A DNA stretch of 62,226 nt from Clostridium sp. (GTDB taxonomy: Bacteria > Bacillota > Clostridia > Lachnospirales > Lachnospiraceae), in NCBI GenBank assembly GCA_021770825.1, contig JAETQD010000010.1, positions 1-62,226 on the forward strand. The letters run 5' to 3'. How positions within the stretch are numbered: the first letter of the stretch is position 1; each line of letters opens with the position of its first letter. The notes beneath the pieces were generated by a model. It saw nothing but the letters and a program-made list of their open reading frames with translations. It was not told the DNA's origin and made no database searches. Shown here in pieces: positions 1-9,089 of the stretch. The translations under genes and the position numbers were made by a program.

Positions 1-109
1 GAGCAGCGGCCACCGCCAGCAGAAAATTGACATCTACTATACCTTTATCGGGGAAGTTGGTGCAACACAGCTTGTGGCGCAACTCGAACTGAAAGGAAAA
101 GCAGCGTAA
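1..109 (+). CDS. Serine site-specific recombinase, C-terminal end only (partial)
   Basis: Only the last 35 codons are in the window, read in frame from base 2 to a TAA at 107-109. The tail reads RQKIDIYYTFIGEV, then GATQLVAQLELKGKAA. The (R/T)Q-x-I-x-I-YY-x-FIG signature is typical of the DUF4368 C-terminal domain of large serine recombinases (Tn4451 TnpX-like) of Firmicutes mobile elements. The catalytic N-terminal domain would lie left of the window. Family assignment rests on this short tail, so it is moderately sure. It suggests that the left edge is the end of an integrated or decayed element next to the convergent oad operon. Confidence 0.6.
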   Translation, partial: SSGHRQQKIDIYYTFIGEVGATQLVAQLELKGKAA

Positions 110-132
110 CATACCCTCGTACATTACGCTGC
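101..132 (+). terminator. Inverted repeat at recombinase stop codon, possible terminator
   Basis: GCAGCGTAA (101-109, containing the recombinase stop) pairs perfectly with TTACGCTGC (124-132) across a 14-nt loop. There is no clear T-run after the stem, so termination is plausible but weak. Confidence 0.4.
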
Positions 133-202
133 TTATCACAAAACTAAAAAAGTTTCCTTAACCGGCTCCCGCTTTTGCGCCGGCCCTTTCCCTTTTTGTA
201 TC

Positions 203-1615
203 TTATACAGGATATACTTTATTTTCTTTGTCCGCTTTTCTCGGATCCACCTTGGTCTGCTGTGCCTCACGATACTCAAAGAAGTCCTTTGCAACAGCCG
301 GGAACAGAGCGTAGGATAATACATCCTCATCCTGCTGCTTCCACTGTGCACACTCCTTCTCAAATTTCGGAAGCTGCGGCTCGATTAAGTCTGCCGGACG
401 GCAGGTGATCGGGGTGGCATTGCCGATAATCTTCTTCTGAACTTCCGGATTAAACGGCTTAACAGTCTGGCCGAACTCGCCCATCATGATCTTCTTGGAC
501 TCCTTCGGAACCATCTTATAGCGCTCACCGGCCAGTACGTTCATAACAGCCTGTGTACCTACGATCTGGGAAGACGGAGTTACAAGCGGCGGCTCACCGA
601 AGTCTTTTCTTACTCTCGGGATTTCCTCAAGAACGGCACGGTACTTGTCTTCCTGTCCTGCTTCCTTAAGCTGGCTTACCAGGTTGGAAAGCATTCCGCC
701 CGGTACCTGATACTGAAGAGTCTTGATATTAACGCCCAGTACCTTCGGGTTAAGAAGTCCGCTCTTAAGAGCCTCTTCACGAATCGGTGTGAAGTAGTCA
801 GCGATCTCTGCAAGCAGGTTCTGGTCATATCCGGTGTCATAAGGAGTTCCGCGGAAAGTCTCAACCATAACCTCTGTTGCCGGCTGGGAAGTACCCAGAG
901 CCAGCGGAGACATTGCACAGTCAATGATGTCGCAGCCTGCTTCGATGGCCTTTAAGTATGTCATGGAAGCAACACCGGATGTATAGTGGGTATGCAGATC
1001 AATCGGAAGCTTTGTGCCTTCCTTTAACGCCTGAACTAATTCTGCTGCATTGTACGGTGTCAAAAGACCTGCCATGTCCTTAATGCAGAGGGAATCTGCA
1101 CCCATTTCCTCGATCTGGCGGGCAATGTTCTTCCAGTAATCAAGGGTATAGGCATCACCAAGAGTATAGCTCAATGCAATCTGTGCATGGCCTTTTTCCT
1201 TGTTGGTGGCCTTAACGGCTGTCTCAAGGTTTCTGATGTCGTTTAAGCAGTCGAAAATACGGATGATATCAATACCGTTTGCGATGGACTTCTGTACGAA
1301 GTACTCCACCACATCGTCTGCATAGTGGTTGTATCCCAGGATGTTCTGGCCGCGGAACAGCATCTGTAACTTGGTGTTCTTGAATCCGGCTCTTAACTTT
1401 CTAAGTCTCTCCCACGGATCTTCCTTTAAGAAACGAAGGGAGGCATCAAAGGTGGCGCCGCCCCAGCACTCAACTGCATAGTAGCCAACCTTATCCATTT
1501 TATCTACGATCGGGAGCATCTGCTCTGTGGACATTCTGGTTGCAAGCAAGGACTGATGGGCGTCACGGAGAACGGTCTCAACAATCTTTACCGGCTTTTT
1601 CTGAATTTCTGCCAT
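203..1615 (-). CDS. oadA: Oxaloacetate decarboxylase subunit alpha-like (5S carboxyltransferase)
   Basis: 470 aa, starting MAEIQKKPVKIVETVLRDAHQ with TAGGAGG upstream. It is a pyruvate/oxaloacetate carboxyltransferase TIM barrel: RDAHQS (17-22) begins the metal/substrate site, CIKDMAG (177-183) carries the lysine expected to be carbamylated (K179), and HTH at 208-210 supplies metal ligands. The PYC_OADA conserved C-terminal region follows. The C-terminal biotinyl domain found in classic OadA is absent; biotin is on a separate protein two genes upstream, as in the 5S subunit of propionibacterial transcarboxylase. Last gene of a five-gene minus-strand operon, 33 bp after oadB. Family is sure; whether its substrate is oxaloacetate or pyruvate in vivo is inference. 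Confidence 0.92.
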   Translation of the reverse strand: MAEIQKKPVKIVETVLRDAHQSLLATRMSTEQMLPIVDKMDKVGYYAVECWGGATFDASLRFLKEDPWERLRKLRAGFKNTKLQMLFRGQNILGYNHYADDVVEYFVQKSIANGIDIIRIFDCLNDIRNLETAVKATNKEKGHAQIALSYTLGDAYTLDYWKNIARQIEEMGADSLCIKDMAGLLTPYNAAELVQALKEGTKLPIDLHTHYTSGVASMTYLKAIEAGCDIIDCAMSPLALGTSQPATEVMVETFRGTPYDTGYDQNLLAEIADYFTPIREEALKSGLLNPKVLGVNIKTLQYQVPGGMLSNLVSQLKEAGQEDKYRAVLEEIPRVRKDFGEPPLVTPSSQIVGTQAVMNVLAGERYKMVPKESKKIMMGEFGQTVKPFNPEVQKKIIGNATPITCRPADLIEPQLPKFEKECAQWKQQDEDVLSYALFPAVAKDFFEYREAQQTKVDPRKADKENKVYPV

Positions 1616-1648
1616 TGTATTTACCTCCTAGAAATTATCAATTACAAC

Positions 1649-2800
1649 TTACTGGATTCCAAAGATGGCCATGAAGGTACCTGCTGCTACGGCAGTACCG
1701 ATAACACCGGCCACGTTGGGGCCCATGGCATGCATCAGAAGGAAGTTGGTGGGATCTGCCTCAGAACCAACCTTCTGGGATACACGGGCAGCCATCGGAA
1801 CGGCGGAAACTCCGGCAGAACCGATTAACGGGTTTACCTTGCCTCCGGTTACCTTGCACATGATCTTACCAAAGATAACGCCGGCTGCGGTACCGAATGC
1901 GAACGCAATCAGACCCAGAATAACGATCTTGATGGTGGTCCACTTTAAGAATGCCTCAGCACTTGTGGTGGCACCAACGGAAAGACCAAGTACGATAACT
2001 ACGATATACATAAGTGCGTTGGATGCAGTCTCCTGGAGCTGTTTTACAACGCCGGACTCACGGAATAAGTTACCTACCATCAGCATACCAACAAGCGGAG
2101 CGGTTGTGGGAAGAATCAGGCAGACAACAACAGTAACGATGATCGGGAATAAGATCTTCTCCAGCTTGGAAACCGGACGAAGCTGTTCCATTTTGATCTT
2201 TCTCTCTTCTTCCGTTGTCAGAAGCTTCATGATCGGCGGCTGAATGATCGGAACGAGAGCCATGTAGGAATAAGCAGCTACGGCGATGGGTCCCATGAAC
2301 TCTGTCTGTCCCAGCTTACCTGCAAGGAAGATGGAAGTCGGGCCGTCGGCACCGCCGATGATGGAGATTGCAGCGGCAGCCTTGTCGTTGAATCCCATGA
2401 AAATAGCCATAAAGTATGCCGCATAAATACCGAACTGTGCGGCTGCTCCCAGAAGGAAGCTCTTGGGGTTTGCAATCAGCGGACCGAAATCTGTCATGGC
2501 ACCTACGCCCATGAAGATTAAGGACGGCAGGATACTCCACTCATCCAGCAGGTAGAAGTAATGAAGCAGTCCGCCTACGCCGTTTGATGAATCTTCGATG
2601 GTCAGCATAATATCCGGATAGATATTAACAAGCAGCATACCGAAGGAAATCGGAACAAGAAGCAACGGCTCAAAGCCTTTTCTGATGGCAAGGTATAAGA
2701 ATACGAATGCCACAAGAATCATGATCATGTTGCCAAATGTCAGATTTAAGAATGCTGTCTGCTGAACAAGATTCAAAAGTGTATTTTGAATATAATCCAT
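1649..2800 (-). CDS. oadB: Na+-translocating decarboxylase subunit beta
   Basis: 383-aa polytopic membrane protein of the OadB/MmdB/GcdB family. It carries the diagnostic [10 protein letters not shown] motif around the middle of the protein, the segment that holds the aspartate used in Na+ transport and decarboxylation of carboxybiotin. Hydrophobic segments run along the whole length and the C-terminus is rich in Gly/Ala helices, as in the family. It is between the biotin carrier gene and oadA and would couple decarboxylation of carboxybiotin to Na+ export across the cytoplasmic membrane. Its presence is what makes this operon a primary Na+ pump and not a soluble transcarboxylase. Confidence 0.95.
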   Translation of the reverse strand: MDYIQNTLLNLVQQTAFLNLTFGNMIMILVAFVFLYLAIRKGFEPLLLVPISFGMLLVNIYPDIMLTIEDSSNGVGGLLHYFYLLDEWSILPSLIFMGVGAMTDFGPLIANPKSFLLGAAAQFGIYAAYFMAIFMGFNDKAAAAISIIGGADGPTSIFLAGKLGQTEFMGPIAVAAYSYMALVPIIQPPIMKLLTTEEERKIKMEQLRPVSKLEKILFPIIVTVVVCLILPTTAPLVGMLMVGNLFRESGVVKQLQETASNALMYIVVIVLGLSVGATTSAEAFLKWTTIKIVILGLIAFAFGTAAGVIFGKIMCKVTGGKVNPLIGSAGVSAVPMAARVSQKVGSEADPTNFLLMHAMGPNVAGVIGTAVAAGTFMAIFGIQ

Positions 2801-2838
2801 GTTAATCCCTCCATGTGGAATCTGCAGTCAGCAGACGA

Positions 2839-3225
2839 TTAGTTTAATGTTGCAAGAGTTGCGCCCGGCTCTACGGAATCGCCAACGGATACGTTGATTG
2901 TTGCAACAGTACCATCCTGGGGAGCTACGATTTCATTTTCCATCTTCATGGCTTCCAGAATCAGAAGAACCTGGCCTCTCTTAACGGCCTGGCCTGCGGA
3001 TACTTTAACGCCGAGGATCTTTCCGGGCATCGGAGCGGTAACTGCTACGCTTCCTGCTGCGCCTGCCGGAGCTGCTGCAGGTGCCGGGGCCGGGGCCGGA
3101 GCGGGTGCCGGAGCTGCCTTCGGAGCCGGAGCTGCTGCCTTCGGAGCAGATGCCTTACCTGTGAAACCTTCCTCTACGGTTACTTCGTAAACGTTTCCAT
3201 TAACTGTGATTGTATAATTTTTCAT
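2839..3225 (-). CDS. Biotin carrier subunit (biotin/lipoyl attachment protein)
   Basis: 128 aa. Residues 1-22 form a short N-terminal segment, about 26-57 an Ala/Pro-rich flexible linker with repeated AP units, and 58-128 a biotinyl domain with EAMKMENE; K94 of AMKM is the expected biotinylation site. The architecture matches the 1.3S subunit of transcarboxylase and the gamma biotin subunit of Na+ decarboxylases. It follows the OadG-like gene by 25 bp and precedes oadB, so it should shuttle carboxyl groups between the soluble carboxyltransferases and the membrane beta subunit. Confidence 0.94.
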   Translation of the reverse strand: MKNYTITVNGNVYEVTVEEGFTGKASAPKAAAPAPKAAPAPAPAPAPAPAAAPAGAAGSVAVTAPMPGKILGVKVSAGQAVKRGQVLLILEAMKMENEIVAPQDGTVATINVSVGDSVEPGATLATLN

Positions 3226-3250
3226 TTTTATTTCCTCCTGAAATTATGGG

Positions 3251-4021
3251 TTATTTCCAGTTCCTGTTCGGAACGCGTTTAATGGAACGGACCACAAGCC
3301 CCTCGGCTGTTTCCTTTCCTTCAGATGCTGCAATTGCTGCTGCAATGACAGAAATCAGCTCGGTATCATCGGATACCTCCTCTTCCTGAACCGGAGCCGG
3401 GGCGGGTGCCTGTACGGGGGCCGGTGCAGGGGCCGGAGCCGGAGCTGCCGCTTTTTTCTTCATGCCCTCTTCAAACTTGCTGATGTATTTGAACATGCTG
3501 ATAATCCAGCTAATGAAGATCAGTACCAGGAATACAACTCCCATACCCATGAGGGTATTCATGCCTGCCTTGGCAAGCTTCTCACCGGTGGTATATTCCG
3601 GAGAGATGGTAATGGAGCTGATAACAGAAAGATCTTCGTCCACGATCAGGGAAAATTCTGCATTTCTCTTTTCAAACTGAGCCTGGATTCTGGCTGCATA
3701 ACCGTCATCCACGATCTCAACGTCTGCAGTTTCGTCTGAAACCAGGGCGCCCAGATCATCCATCACGGACTCCCAGGACTTCAGTGCACTCTGCATGACT
3801 GTATCTTTGTTCTTTGCGCTGGTAACAAGTGCCTGCTGCAGCTCTTCCTCTGTCATGGAACTGAACAGATCCAGATACTGCTTTGTGCCCTGCTGGAGAG
3901 TCATCTTAATAGACGGATCAATCTCCTCTTCTGTTTCTGCCGCCTGTGAGCAGCCGGCCAGAGCAAACAGACATACTGCCATGCAAAGAGCAAGCCAGAT
4001 TCTTTTAATATTCTGTTTCAT
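3251..4021 (-). CDS. OadG-family subunit with lipoprotein signal and Ala-Pro linker
   Basis: 256 aa. Begins with a signal ending in LFALAGC, a lipobox, so the N-terminal part is probably an extracytoplasmic lipoprotein domain (about 24-150). One membrane segment follows at about 153-172 (GMGVVFLVLIFISWIIS), then a cytoplasmic region with an Ala-Pro-rich linker (about 190-213) and an acidic to basic tail ending RVPNRNWK. The membrane segment plus tail is the OadG/gamma part of Na+ pump decarboxylases. The extra lipoprotein domain makes it about three times the length of classical OadG, an arrangement I associate with clostridial clusters. Likely anchors the carboxyltransferases to OadB. Confidence 0.8.
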   Translation of the reverse strand: MKQNIKRIWLALCMAVCLFALAGCSQAAETEEEIDPSIKMTLQQGTKQYLDLFSSMTEEELQQALVTSAKNKDTVMQSALKSWESVMDDLGALVSDETADVEIVDDGYAARIQAQFEKRNAEFSLIVDEDLSVISSITISPEYTTGEKLAKAGMNTLMGMGVVFLVLIFISWIISMFKYISKFEEGMKKKAAAPAPAPAPAPVQAPAPAPVQEEEVSDDTELISVIAAAIAASEGKETAEGLVVRSIKRVPNRNWK

Positions 4022-4038
4022 ATATCTGCCACCTCGTC

Positions 4039-5478
4039 TTAGACCGTTCCGTGTTTCTTGGACGGACGATCCTCTCTCTTTGTAAACAGCATTTCAAATG
4101 CTGCGATCACGCGCTTTCTTGTATCAGCCGCATCGATGATGTCATCCACATAGCCTCTCTTTGCTGCTGCCAGTGCGCTTGCCTGCATTGCACTGTATTC
4201 TGCTGCTTTCTCGCTGATCAGTGCGCCTGCATTGTCAGATTCTGCAATCTCCTTTGCGTACATGATCTTTACAGCCGGAACGGCGTCCATCATACCGATG
4301 GAAGCGTTCTTCCATGCATATACGATATCAGCGCCGATGGATTTGCTGTTCATGGTAAGGCCTGCTGTGCCGAAAGCCTGGCCTGCAATCACGGTTACCT
4401 TCGGAACATCTGCGTTTGCAAATGCGTGGGTCAGGCGTGCTGCTGCCTTGGCAATCTTCTTTTCGGTGCACTTGCATCCCTTATAACCGTTTACGTTCAC
4501 AAGGGTAAGAACCGGAATATTGAACGCATCGCAGAAGTTCACAAATTCTGCTGCCTTCTCGCATCCCTGTGCGGTCAGGCTGCTGTCGTACTCTGCTGTC
4601 TTCTCGCCGTCCTCATAGGATTCCTTGCGGTTTGCCACACAGCCGACGGTGGTTCCGTTTAAACGGATGAAGGCTGTTACCATATTGGGTGCATAGCTCT
4701 TCTTCATCTCCATATAGAAGCTGTCGTCGGAAATCATGGCAAGGGCCAGTGCGGTGTCGCCTGCACAGTTTTCAAGGCCTTCACAGATTCTGTTTAAGTC
4801 GTCCTCACACTCATCATAGGACATATCGTCCTCGTTATTTGCCGGGAGAACAGAAACCAGTGTATGGATTGTGGAAAGGATTCCCTCCTCCGTACCTGTC
4901 ATACATACATTGCCGGCTTCCTCACTCTGGAATTTAGCGCTGGAAGTGTCGGCGTCATTGCCCTCCAGGGCGTTGGGAGAATTTACGAATAATTTTGCCT
5001 TCTCCTCCATGAATGTGAAATCTGCCATTGCAGATGCCACTGCCATACCGCCGCCGCAGTTGCCGAATACAGCCTGAATCTGCGGAACCACGCCGGATGC
5101 CAGGGTCTGGCAGGTGTAGAGTTTTCCGAAGCCATCGAGAGCATCCATGCCCTCCTGTAAACGTAAGCCTGCACAGTCAATGAGGCCCACCACAGGAGCA
5201 CCCATCTTCATGGCCATGCCATAGAGGTTCTCAATCTTCTTTGCATGCATCTCGCCTACGGAGCCGCCCATTACGGAAGCGTCCTGGCTGTACACGTATA
5301 CAAGCGCGCCTTCGATTGTGCCGTAACCAGTTACGACGCCGTCAGAAGGAGTTTCCTGCGCCTGCATATTGAAGTCAGTACTTCTGGCAGTGATGTACGC
5401 TCCGACTTCAACAAAGCTGTTGTCATCAAGCAGTGTGTTAATCCGCTTCATAGCTGACGTTTGTGTTGAATTAGTCAT
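4039..5478 (-). CDS. Acyl-CoA carboxyltransferase subunit (MmdA/12S type)
   Basis: 479 aa from the ATG at 5478; an ATG five codons upstream is rejected because the ribosome site GGAGGACAGCAAA lies inside that stretch. Both crotonase-fold halves of the carboxyl transferase domain are visible: an N-half with GYGTIEGALVYVYSQD and GGSVGEMHAKK, and a C-half with FGTAGLTMNSKSIGAD and WKNASIGMMDA. Related to methylmalonyl-CoA decarboxylase alpha (MmdA), propionyl-CoA carboxylase beta and the 12S subunit of transcarboxylase; the acyl-CoA cannot be read from sequence. First gene of the operon. With a 5S-type OadA in the same operon, two different carboxyltransferases share one biotin carrier. Confidence 0.88.
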   Translation of the reverse strand: MTNSTQTSAMKRINTLLDDNSFVEVGAYITARSTDFNMQAQETPSDGVVTGYGTIEGALVYVYSQDASVMGGSVGEMHAKKIENLYGMAMKMGAPVVGLIDCAGLRLQEGMDALDGFGKLYTCQTLASGVVPQIQAVFGNCGGGMAVASAMADFTFMEEKAKLFVNSPNALEGNDADTSSAKFQSEEAGNVCMTGTEEGILSTIHTLVSVLPANNEDDMSYDECEDDLNRICEGLENCAGDTALALAMISDDSFYMEMKKSYAPNMVTAFIRLNGTTVGCVANRKESYEDGEKTAEYDSSLTAQGCEKAAEFVNFCDAFNIPVLTLVNVNGYKGCKCTEKKIAKAAARLTHAFANADVPKVTVIAGQAFGTAGLTMNSKSIGADIVYAWKNASIGMMDAVPAVKIMYAKEIAESDNAGALISEKAAEYSAMQASALAAAKRGYVDDIIDAADTRKRVIAAFEMLFTKREDRPSKKHGTV

Positions 5479-5528
5479 TTTGCTGTCCTCCATTATAAAT
5501 ATAATTGACGAAAATCAAATTTCTGCCT

Positions 5529-5556
5529 AGTGTAATAATATACTGGTTTCCGTCAA
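5529..5556 (-). promoter_or_regulatory. Predicted promoter of the decarboxylase operon
   Basis: On the minus strand TTGACG (-35, complement of 5551-5556) is followed after 16 nt by TACACT (-10, complement of 5529-5534). An imperfect inverted repeat TTGACGAAA / TTTCCGTCAA (about 5505-5556) flanks the start region and could be an operator. Visual prediction only. Confidence 0.4.
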
Positions 5557-5608
5557 ATTTCAAGGTGTTTTTTCCCGGCCCTGGAAGAAATGTACATGAT
5601 TTAAACAT

Positions 5609-5656
5609 CGGGCGGCTGCAGGTTTCTTTTCTTTTGCAGCCGCCCGTATTTTTTTT
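5609..5656. terminator. Strong GC hairpin between YitT gene and decarboxylase operon
   Basis: CGGGCGGCTGCA (5609-5620) pairs perfectly with TGCAGCCGCCCG (5635-5646). A run of eight T's follows on the plus strand; on the minus strand, where it would end the yitT transcript, the tail is only weakly T-rich (ATGTTTAAAT). It probably insulates the two minus-strand units. Confidence 0.65.
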
Positions 5657-5673
5657 ACTTTTTTAAGCATGTA

Positions 5674-6540
5674 TTATTGATATCTTTTGTTCAGGGTAAA
5701 TCCCCTTCCGCGGACCTCTCCCACCTGGTTTACAATCATAAAGGACTGGCTGTCAATCTCCATGACAAGCTCATTTAATTTGGAAAGCTCCCGGCCCGAA
5801 ACCACCAGAAGAACCGCCATAGATTCCTTTCTGGTATGTCCTCCTTCAATATGAAAGAGCGTGGTTCCCCGGTCCATCTTTTCCTGGATGATCCGGCTGA
5901 TTTCCTCATATTTCTCACTGATGATCTTCACCTGTACCTGTTTGGCTCCCATCACCAGTACCTTATCCAGAATCACCGTATAAATCATGACCATGACCAG
6001 TGCATAAAGGATTCTCTCTTTATCGCCGAAAGCCATCTGGGACACCAAAATTATAAAATCAGCCGCATACATGGTCACCGATACGGGAATTCCGAAACGC
6101 TTGTGAAGCACCAGGGGCGGAATGTCCATGCCACCGGTGGAGGCCCCTGCTTTTATCACCACACCCAGGGAAACGCCGATCATAAGACCTGCAAAAACAG
6201 CACTCAGCATGGGATCCGTTGTCATTACCATGTCTCCCACCAGATAAGTGGCCCGGTCCAGAATGAACGGGTAATAAAAGGTGGCAATTAATGTGGAAAG
6301 ACCGAATTCCTTTCCAAGCTCCAGCCATCCCAGTATAAACATAACGACATTGAACACGGCCACGGTCGCCGATAGGGGAATCCCCCAAAGCCGTTCCGCC
6401 ACCAAGGCCATACCTGTGGTGCCTGCTGCAATCATGTCCATGGGAAGAATAAATACGGCCACGCCGAAGGCATAGACGGTCAGTCCTGCCAGGATGATGC
6501 AGATCTGGATGATTTTTTTCTGAATTTGATTCTGTTTCAT
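5674..6540 (-). CDS. YitT family membrane protein
   Basis: 288 aa from the ATG at 6540, chosen because GGGGAGAGAAATC precedes it; a further 28 in-frame codons upstream lack a ribosome site. The N-terminal two thirds is the YitT membrane domain with about five hydrophobic segments (AGLTVYAFGVAVFILP, GASTGGMDIPPLVLHKRFG). The last roughly 80 residues (from VQVKIISEKYEEIS through GRGFTLNKR) are a cytoplasmic DUF2179 domain, thought to be a small-molecule or nucleotide-binding module. Function of the family is not established. Monocistronic by spacing. Confidence 0.9.
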   Translation of the reverse strand: MKQNQIQKKIIQICIILAGLTVYAFGVAVFILPMDMIAAGTTGMALVAERLWGIPLSATVAVFNVVMFILGWLELGKEFGLSTLIATFYYPFILDRATYLVGDMVMTTDPMLSAVFAGLMIGVSLGVVIKAGASTGGMDIPPLVLHKRFGIPVSVTMYAADFIILVSQMAFGDKERILYALVMVMIYTVILDKVLVMGAKQVQVKIISEKYEEISRIIQEKMDRGTTLFHIEGGHTRKESMAVLLVVSGRELSKLNELVMEIDSQSFMIVNQVGEVRGRGFTLNKRYQ

Positions 6541-6594
6541 GATTTCTCTCCCCTGTCTGTTTTCTGTTATCTCTTTAGCATAAAAAAGTGCATG

Positions 6595-6620
6595 AAAAAA
6601 GAGGACACCTAAGCGTCCTC
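6595..6620 (-). terminator. Intrinsic terminator of the aldolase gene
   Basis: On the minus strand GAGGACGC-ttag-GTGTCCTC is followed directly by TTTTTT. It lies 14 bp after the aldolase stop codon. Confidence 0.85.
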
Positions 6621-6633
6621 TCATATCCTTCCA

Positions 6634-7287
6634 TTATTTCCCAAACACCGCTTCGTAATCCTTGCGGAACTTCTCAATTCCCTGATCCGTCAGCGGGTGG
6701 TGGGTCATCTGCTCAATTACCTTGTACGGTACGGTTGCGATATCAGCTCCGGCCAGAGCGCAGTCCGTTACGTGGATGGTGTTGCGAACGCTGGCGGCGA
6801 TGATCTCGGTGGTGATGTTGTGGATGTTGAAGATCTGAGCCACCGTATCGATCAGATCAATTCCCGGCTGGGAAATATCATCCAGACGGCCTAAGAACGG
6901 AGACACATAAGCGGCTCCGGCCCTTGCTGCCAGAAGTGCCTGGTTGGCGGTAAAGATCAGGGTCACATTGACCTTGATTCCCTCGGATGCCAGAACCTTT
7001 GTGGCCTTTAAGCCCTCAACGGTCATGGGAATCTTTACTACCATATTGGGGTGAAGCTTTGCGATCTCACGTCCCTCGGCAATCATTCCCTCGGCGTCTG
7101 TGGTTGTGGCCTTTACCTCACCGCTGATGGGCCCGTCCACGATGGATGCGATCTCTTTTAAGGTTTCCACATAGTCCTTTCCCTCTTTGGCAATCAGGGA
7201 CGGGTTTGTGGTAACGCCGCAGATCACTCCCATGTCATTGGCTTTCCGGATTTCTTCAACATTTGCAGTATCAATAAAAAATTTCAT
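6634..7287 (-). CDS. fsa: Fructose-6-phosphate aldolase / transaldolase-like protein
   Basis: 217 aa, the short single-domain transaldolase type (MipB/TalC/FSA), starting [15 protein letters not shown] with GGAGGGGAT upstream. [13 protein letters not shown] (24-36) is the family signature and K85 in MVVKIPMT is the Schiff-base lysine. [12 protein letters not shown] and [13 protein letters not shown] complete the barrel. It would either supply transaldolase activity to the pentose phosphate pathway or split fructose 6-phosphate to dihydroxyacetone and glyceraldehyde 3-phosphate; sequence alone does not decide. Stands alone with its own terminator. Confidence 0.93.
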   Translation of the reverse strand: MKFFIDTANVEEIRKANDMGVICGVTTNPSLIAKEGKDYVETLKEIASIVDGPISGEVKATTTDAEGMIAEGREIAKLHPNMVVKIPMTVEGLKATKVLASEGIKVNVTLIFTANQALLAARAGAAYVSPFLGRLDDISQPGIDLIDTVAQIFNIHNITTEIIAASVRNTIHVTDCALAGADIATVPYKVIEQMTHHPLTDQGIEKFRKDYEAVFGK

Positions 7288-7371
7288 TGGTATCCCCTCC
7301 TTGTTTCTCTCACTACACTCCCTATATTGTAAAGGCTTGCCGCTTCAATGTCAACCAAAAATCGTCCGGAC

Positions 7372-8991
7372 TCAGCCCACATACCGGAGACTTTCAAAGC
7401 AGTCATACTCACTGACTCCGTCTATGGTATAGGTGAACTGGGATTCTCCCCGCTCCACATGGATTCTTACAGCACGGCCATCGGCATCCTCTGCCTCCAG
7501 CCAGGTTTCCCCATCGGTTCTCACCGGCCACAGCTCCATTCCTGCCTCCAGTACGGTCTCCTCTTCTCCTATGGTCACAGGAATTTCCCTGGCGGTTTTC
7601 ATCTTATATAAGTCCCGTCCTCCTTCATAGAAAATGGTGTAAACGGTTTCATCGGCTTCCGGCATTCCATTTTCCCCCACATGGTACGTTCTGTATGCCA
7701 TGTAGGTTCCCAGAATATCCAGACGGCTGCTTAAGGAAAACTCCGAGGCGTCCGCCAGGAAATGGCCGTAAATGGATTCATAGGAGGTTCCCACATGCTT
7801 TAACTCCCCGCCGTCTTCCATGGAAAGGTCAAAAACTTCCAGATTTCTCAAGTCATTCTCCACGGCAAATTCCACATACAGATAATGTCTGCCGGAGGGC
7901 GAATCCATCAGATAGGCGTCTGCAAAGGTTCCTCCGCAGGTAAATTCTTCCTTTTCTTTTTCGGACCGGGACACGGAAAGTTTACTGGTAAAGGATTCCT
8001 CATCGGACTCCACGGAAAAGGACAGGGACTCCTCCTGGCCGTCTCCGTTCATATCCAGATACACCGTTTCCCGCTGGGCGATTCTTTTCGCGGTCCGGGG
8101 ACCTGCGGCCAGATATTTCTCTGAAAACAGCTCTTCGTTTCCTTCATAGGGAATGGTTATGGTCTGGCTTCCTGCAGCCCAGGGCCCCAGCACATAGGGA
8201 TTAAAGGTAAAGATAAGGCCCTCCTGCCCTAAAGCCCACTCAAGGGGAAGAACGCCGTCTCCGCTGGGCTCTGTGGGAATCCGGAACATTTCCTCAAGAG
8301 TCGTCTCATAATCCTCAAACAGCTCTCCCTGGGTATAGGATTCCTTCAGGTCATTTTTTACATATTCATAGACCGCTTCCATGTCCGTCACCACATCGGA
8401 AAGCTCCAGGGCCGCTCCCGTCTGGGAATCAAAGGTCTTGCCGCTTCTGTAATATCCCCCATGGGCGCCGCCCATGTAGCTGCTTTCATCGTTCCAGAAG
8501 CTGACAACCCCGTCGTCAGCCCGTTCCATATCAATCTCCCTGAAAATGAAATATTCCGCGGCGGATCCTGCGGCTGAGGCCTCTTTGGCCCATTCCAGAT
8601 TTTCCGTGTAGATGGTCTGGATTTCCAGCCAGTTTGTTTCATTAAATTGGTTCAGCGCCTCTTTTAAAGCCTCATAGCCGGCATCCAGAACCTGGACCAT
8701 GCTGCCCTCTGCCCTGAGAATGGGTTTGGTCTGTTCCCATTCTCCCAGATATTCTTTGGTCAGCTTAAGGTTTAAGGGACTCTTTTCTGTTTCTTCTCCA
8801 GAGCTAACAGACGGTTCCTCCTGTTCGGCCGCTGTTTCTGTTTCCCCTGTTTCCGGCGGCACATAGGGTTCCACCTTCAGGGGAATTCGTGTGCTTTCCT
8901 GGGTGGGACTTCCTTCTGCCCCCGCATCCCGTGACTGGCATCCGGAGAAAACCAGAGCGGTTCCCAACAAAATACATATGATTTTTTTCAT
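7372..8991 (-). CDS. Secreted lipoprotein with RsiV/DUF3298-like domain
   Basis: 539 aa from ATG at 8991 (GGGAGGAGTCT upstream); an earlier in-frame ATG lacks a site. Signal MKKIICILLGTALVFSGC is a lipobox. Residues about 30-85 are low-complexity, Glu/Thr-rich, a wall-spanning stalk. About 90-300 contains a domain with FREIDMERADDGVVSFWND and GGAHGGYYRSGKTFD, resembling the DUF4163/DUF3298 region of RsiV and PdaC. About 315-355 has DMNGDGQEESLSF, a calcium-loop/FG-GAP-like repeat. The last 150 residues are unassigned. Extracellular, membrane-anchored; role unknown. Lies 98 bp upstream-side of the MMPL partner gene on the same strand, perhaps read through. Confidence 0.7.
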   Translation of the reverse strand: MKKIICILLGTALVFSGCQSRDAGAEGSPTQESTRIPLKVEPYVPPETGETETAAEQEEPSVSSGEETEKSPLNLKLTKEYLGEWEQTKPILRAEGSMVQVLDAGYEALKEALNQFNETNWLEIQTIYTENLEWAKEASAAGSAAEYFIFREIDMERADDGVVSFWNDESSYMGGAHGGYYRSGKTFDSQTGAALELSDVVTDMEAVYEYVKNDLKESYTQGELFEDYETTLEEMFRIPTEPSGDGVLPLEWALGQEGLIFTFNPYVLGPWAAGSQTITIPYEGNEELFSEKYLAAGPRTAKRIAQRETVYLDMNGDGQEESLSFSVESDEESFTSKLSVSRSEKEKEEFTCGGTFADAYLMDSPSGRHYLYVEFAVENDLRNLEVFDLSMEDGGELKHVGTSYESIYGHFLADASEFSLSSRLDILGTYMAYRTYHVGENGMPEADETVYTIFYEGGRDLYKMKTAREIPVTIGEEETVLEAGMELWPVRTDGETWLEAEDADGRAVRIHVERGESQFTYTIDGVSEYDCFESLRYVG

Positions 8992-9089
8992 AGACTCCTC
9001 CCTTTTTCTGACAAATGGTACTGATTTCATTATACAAAAGGGTATGGCGTCTTTCCAGAAAGATTCCATTACGATTTTATGAAGTTTCT

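Noticed and set aside
162-183. Terminator for oadA from CCGGC/GCCGG
   Set aside because: Five-bp stem with T-run ten bases away; too weak to list as a feature.
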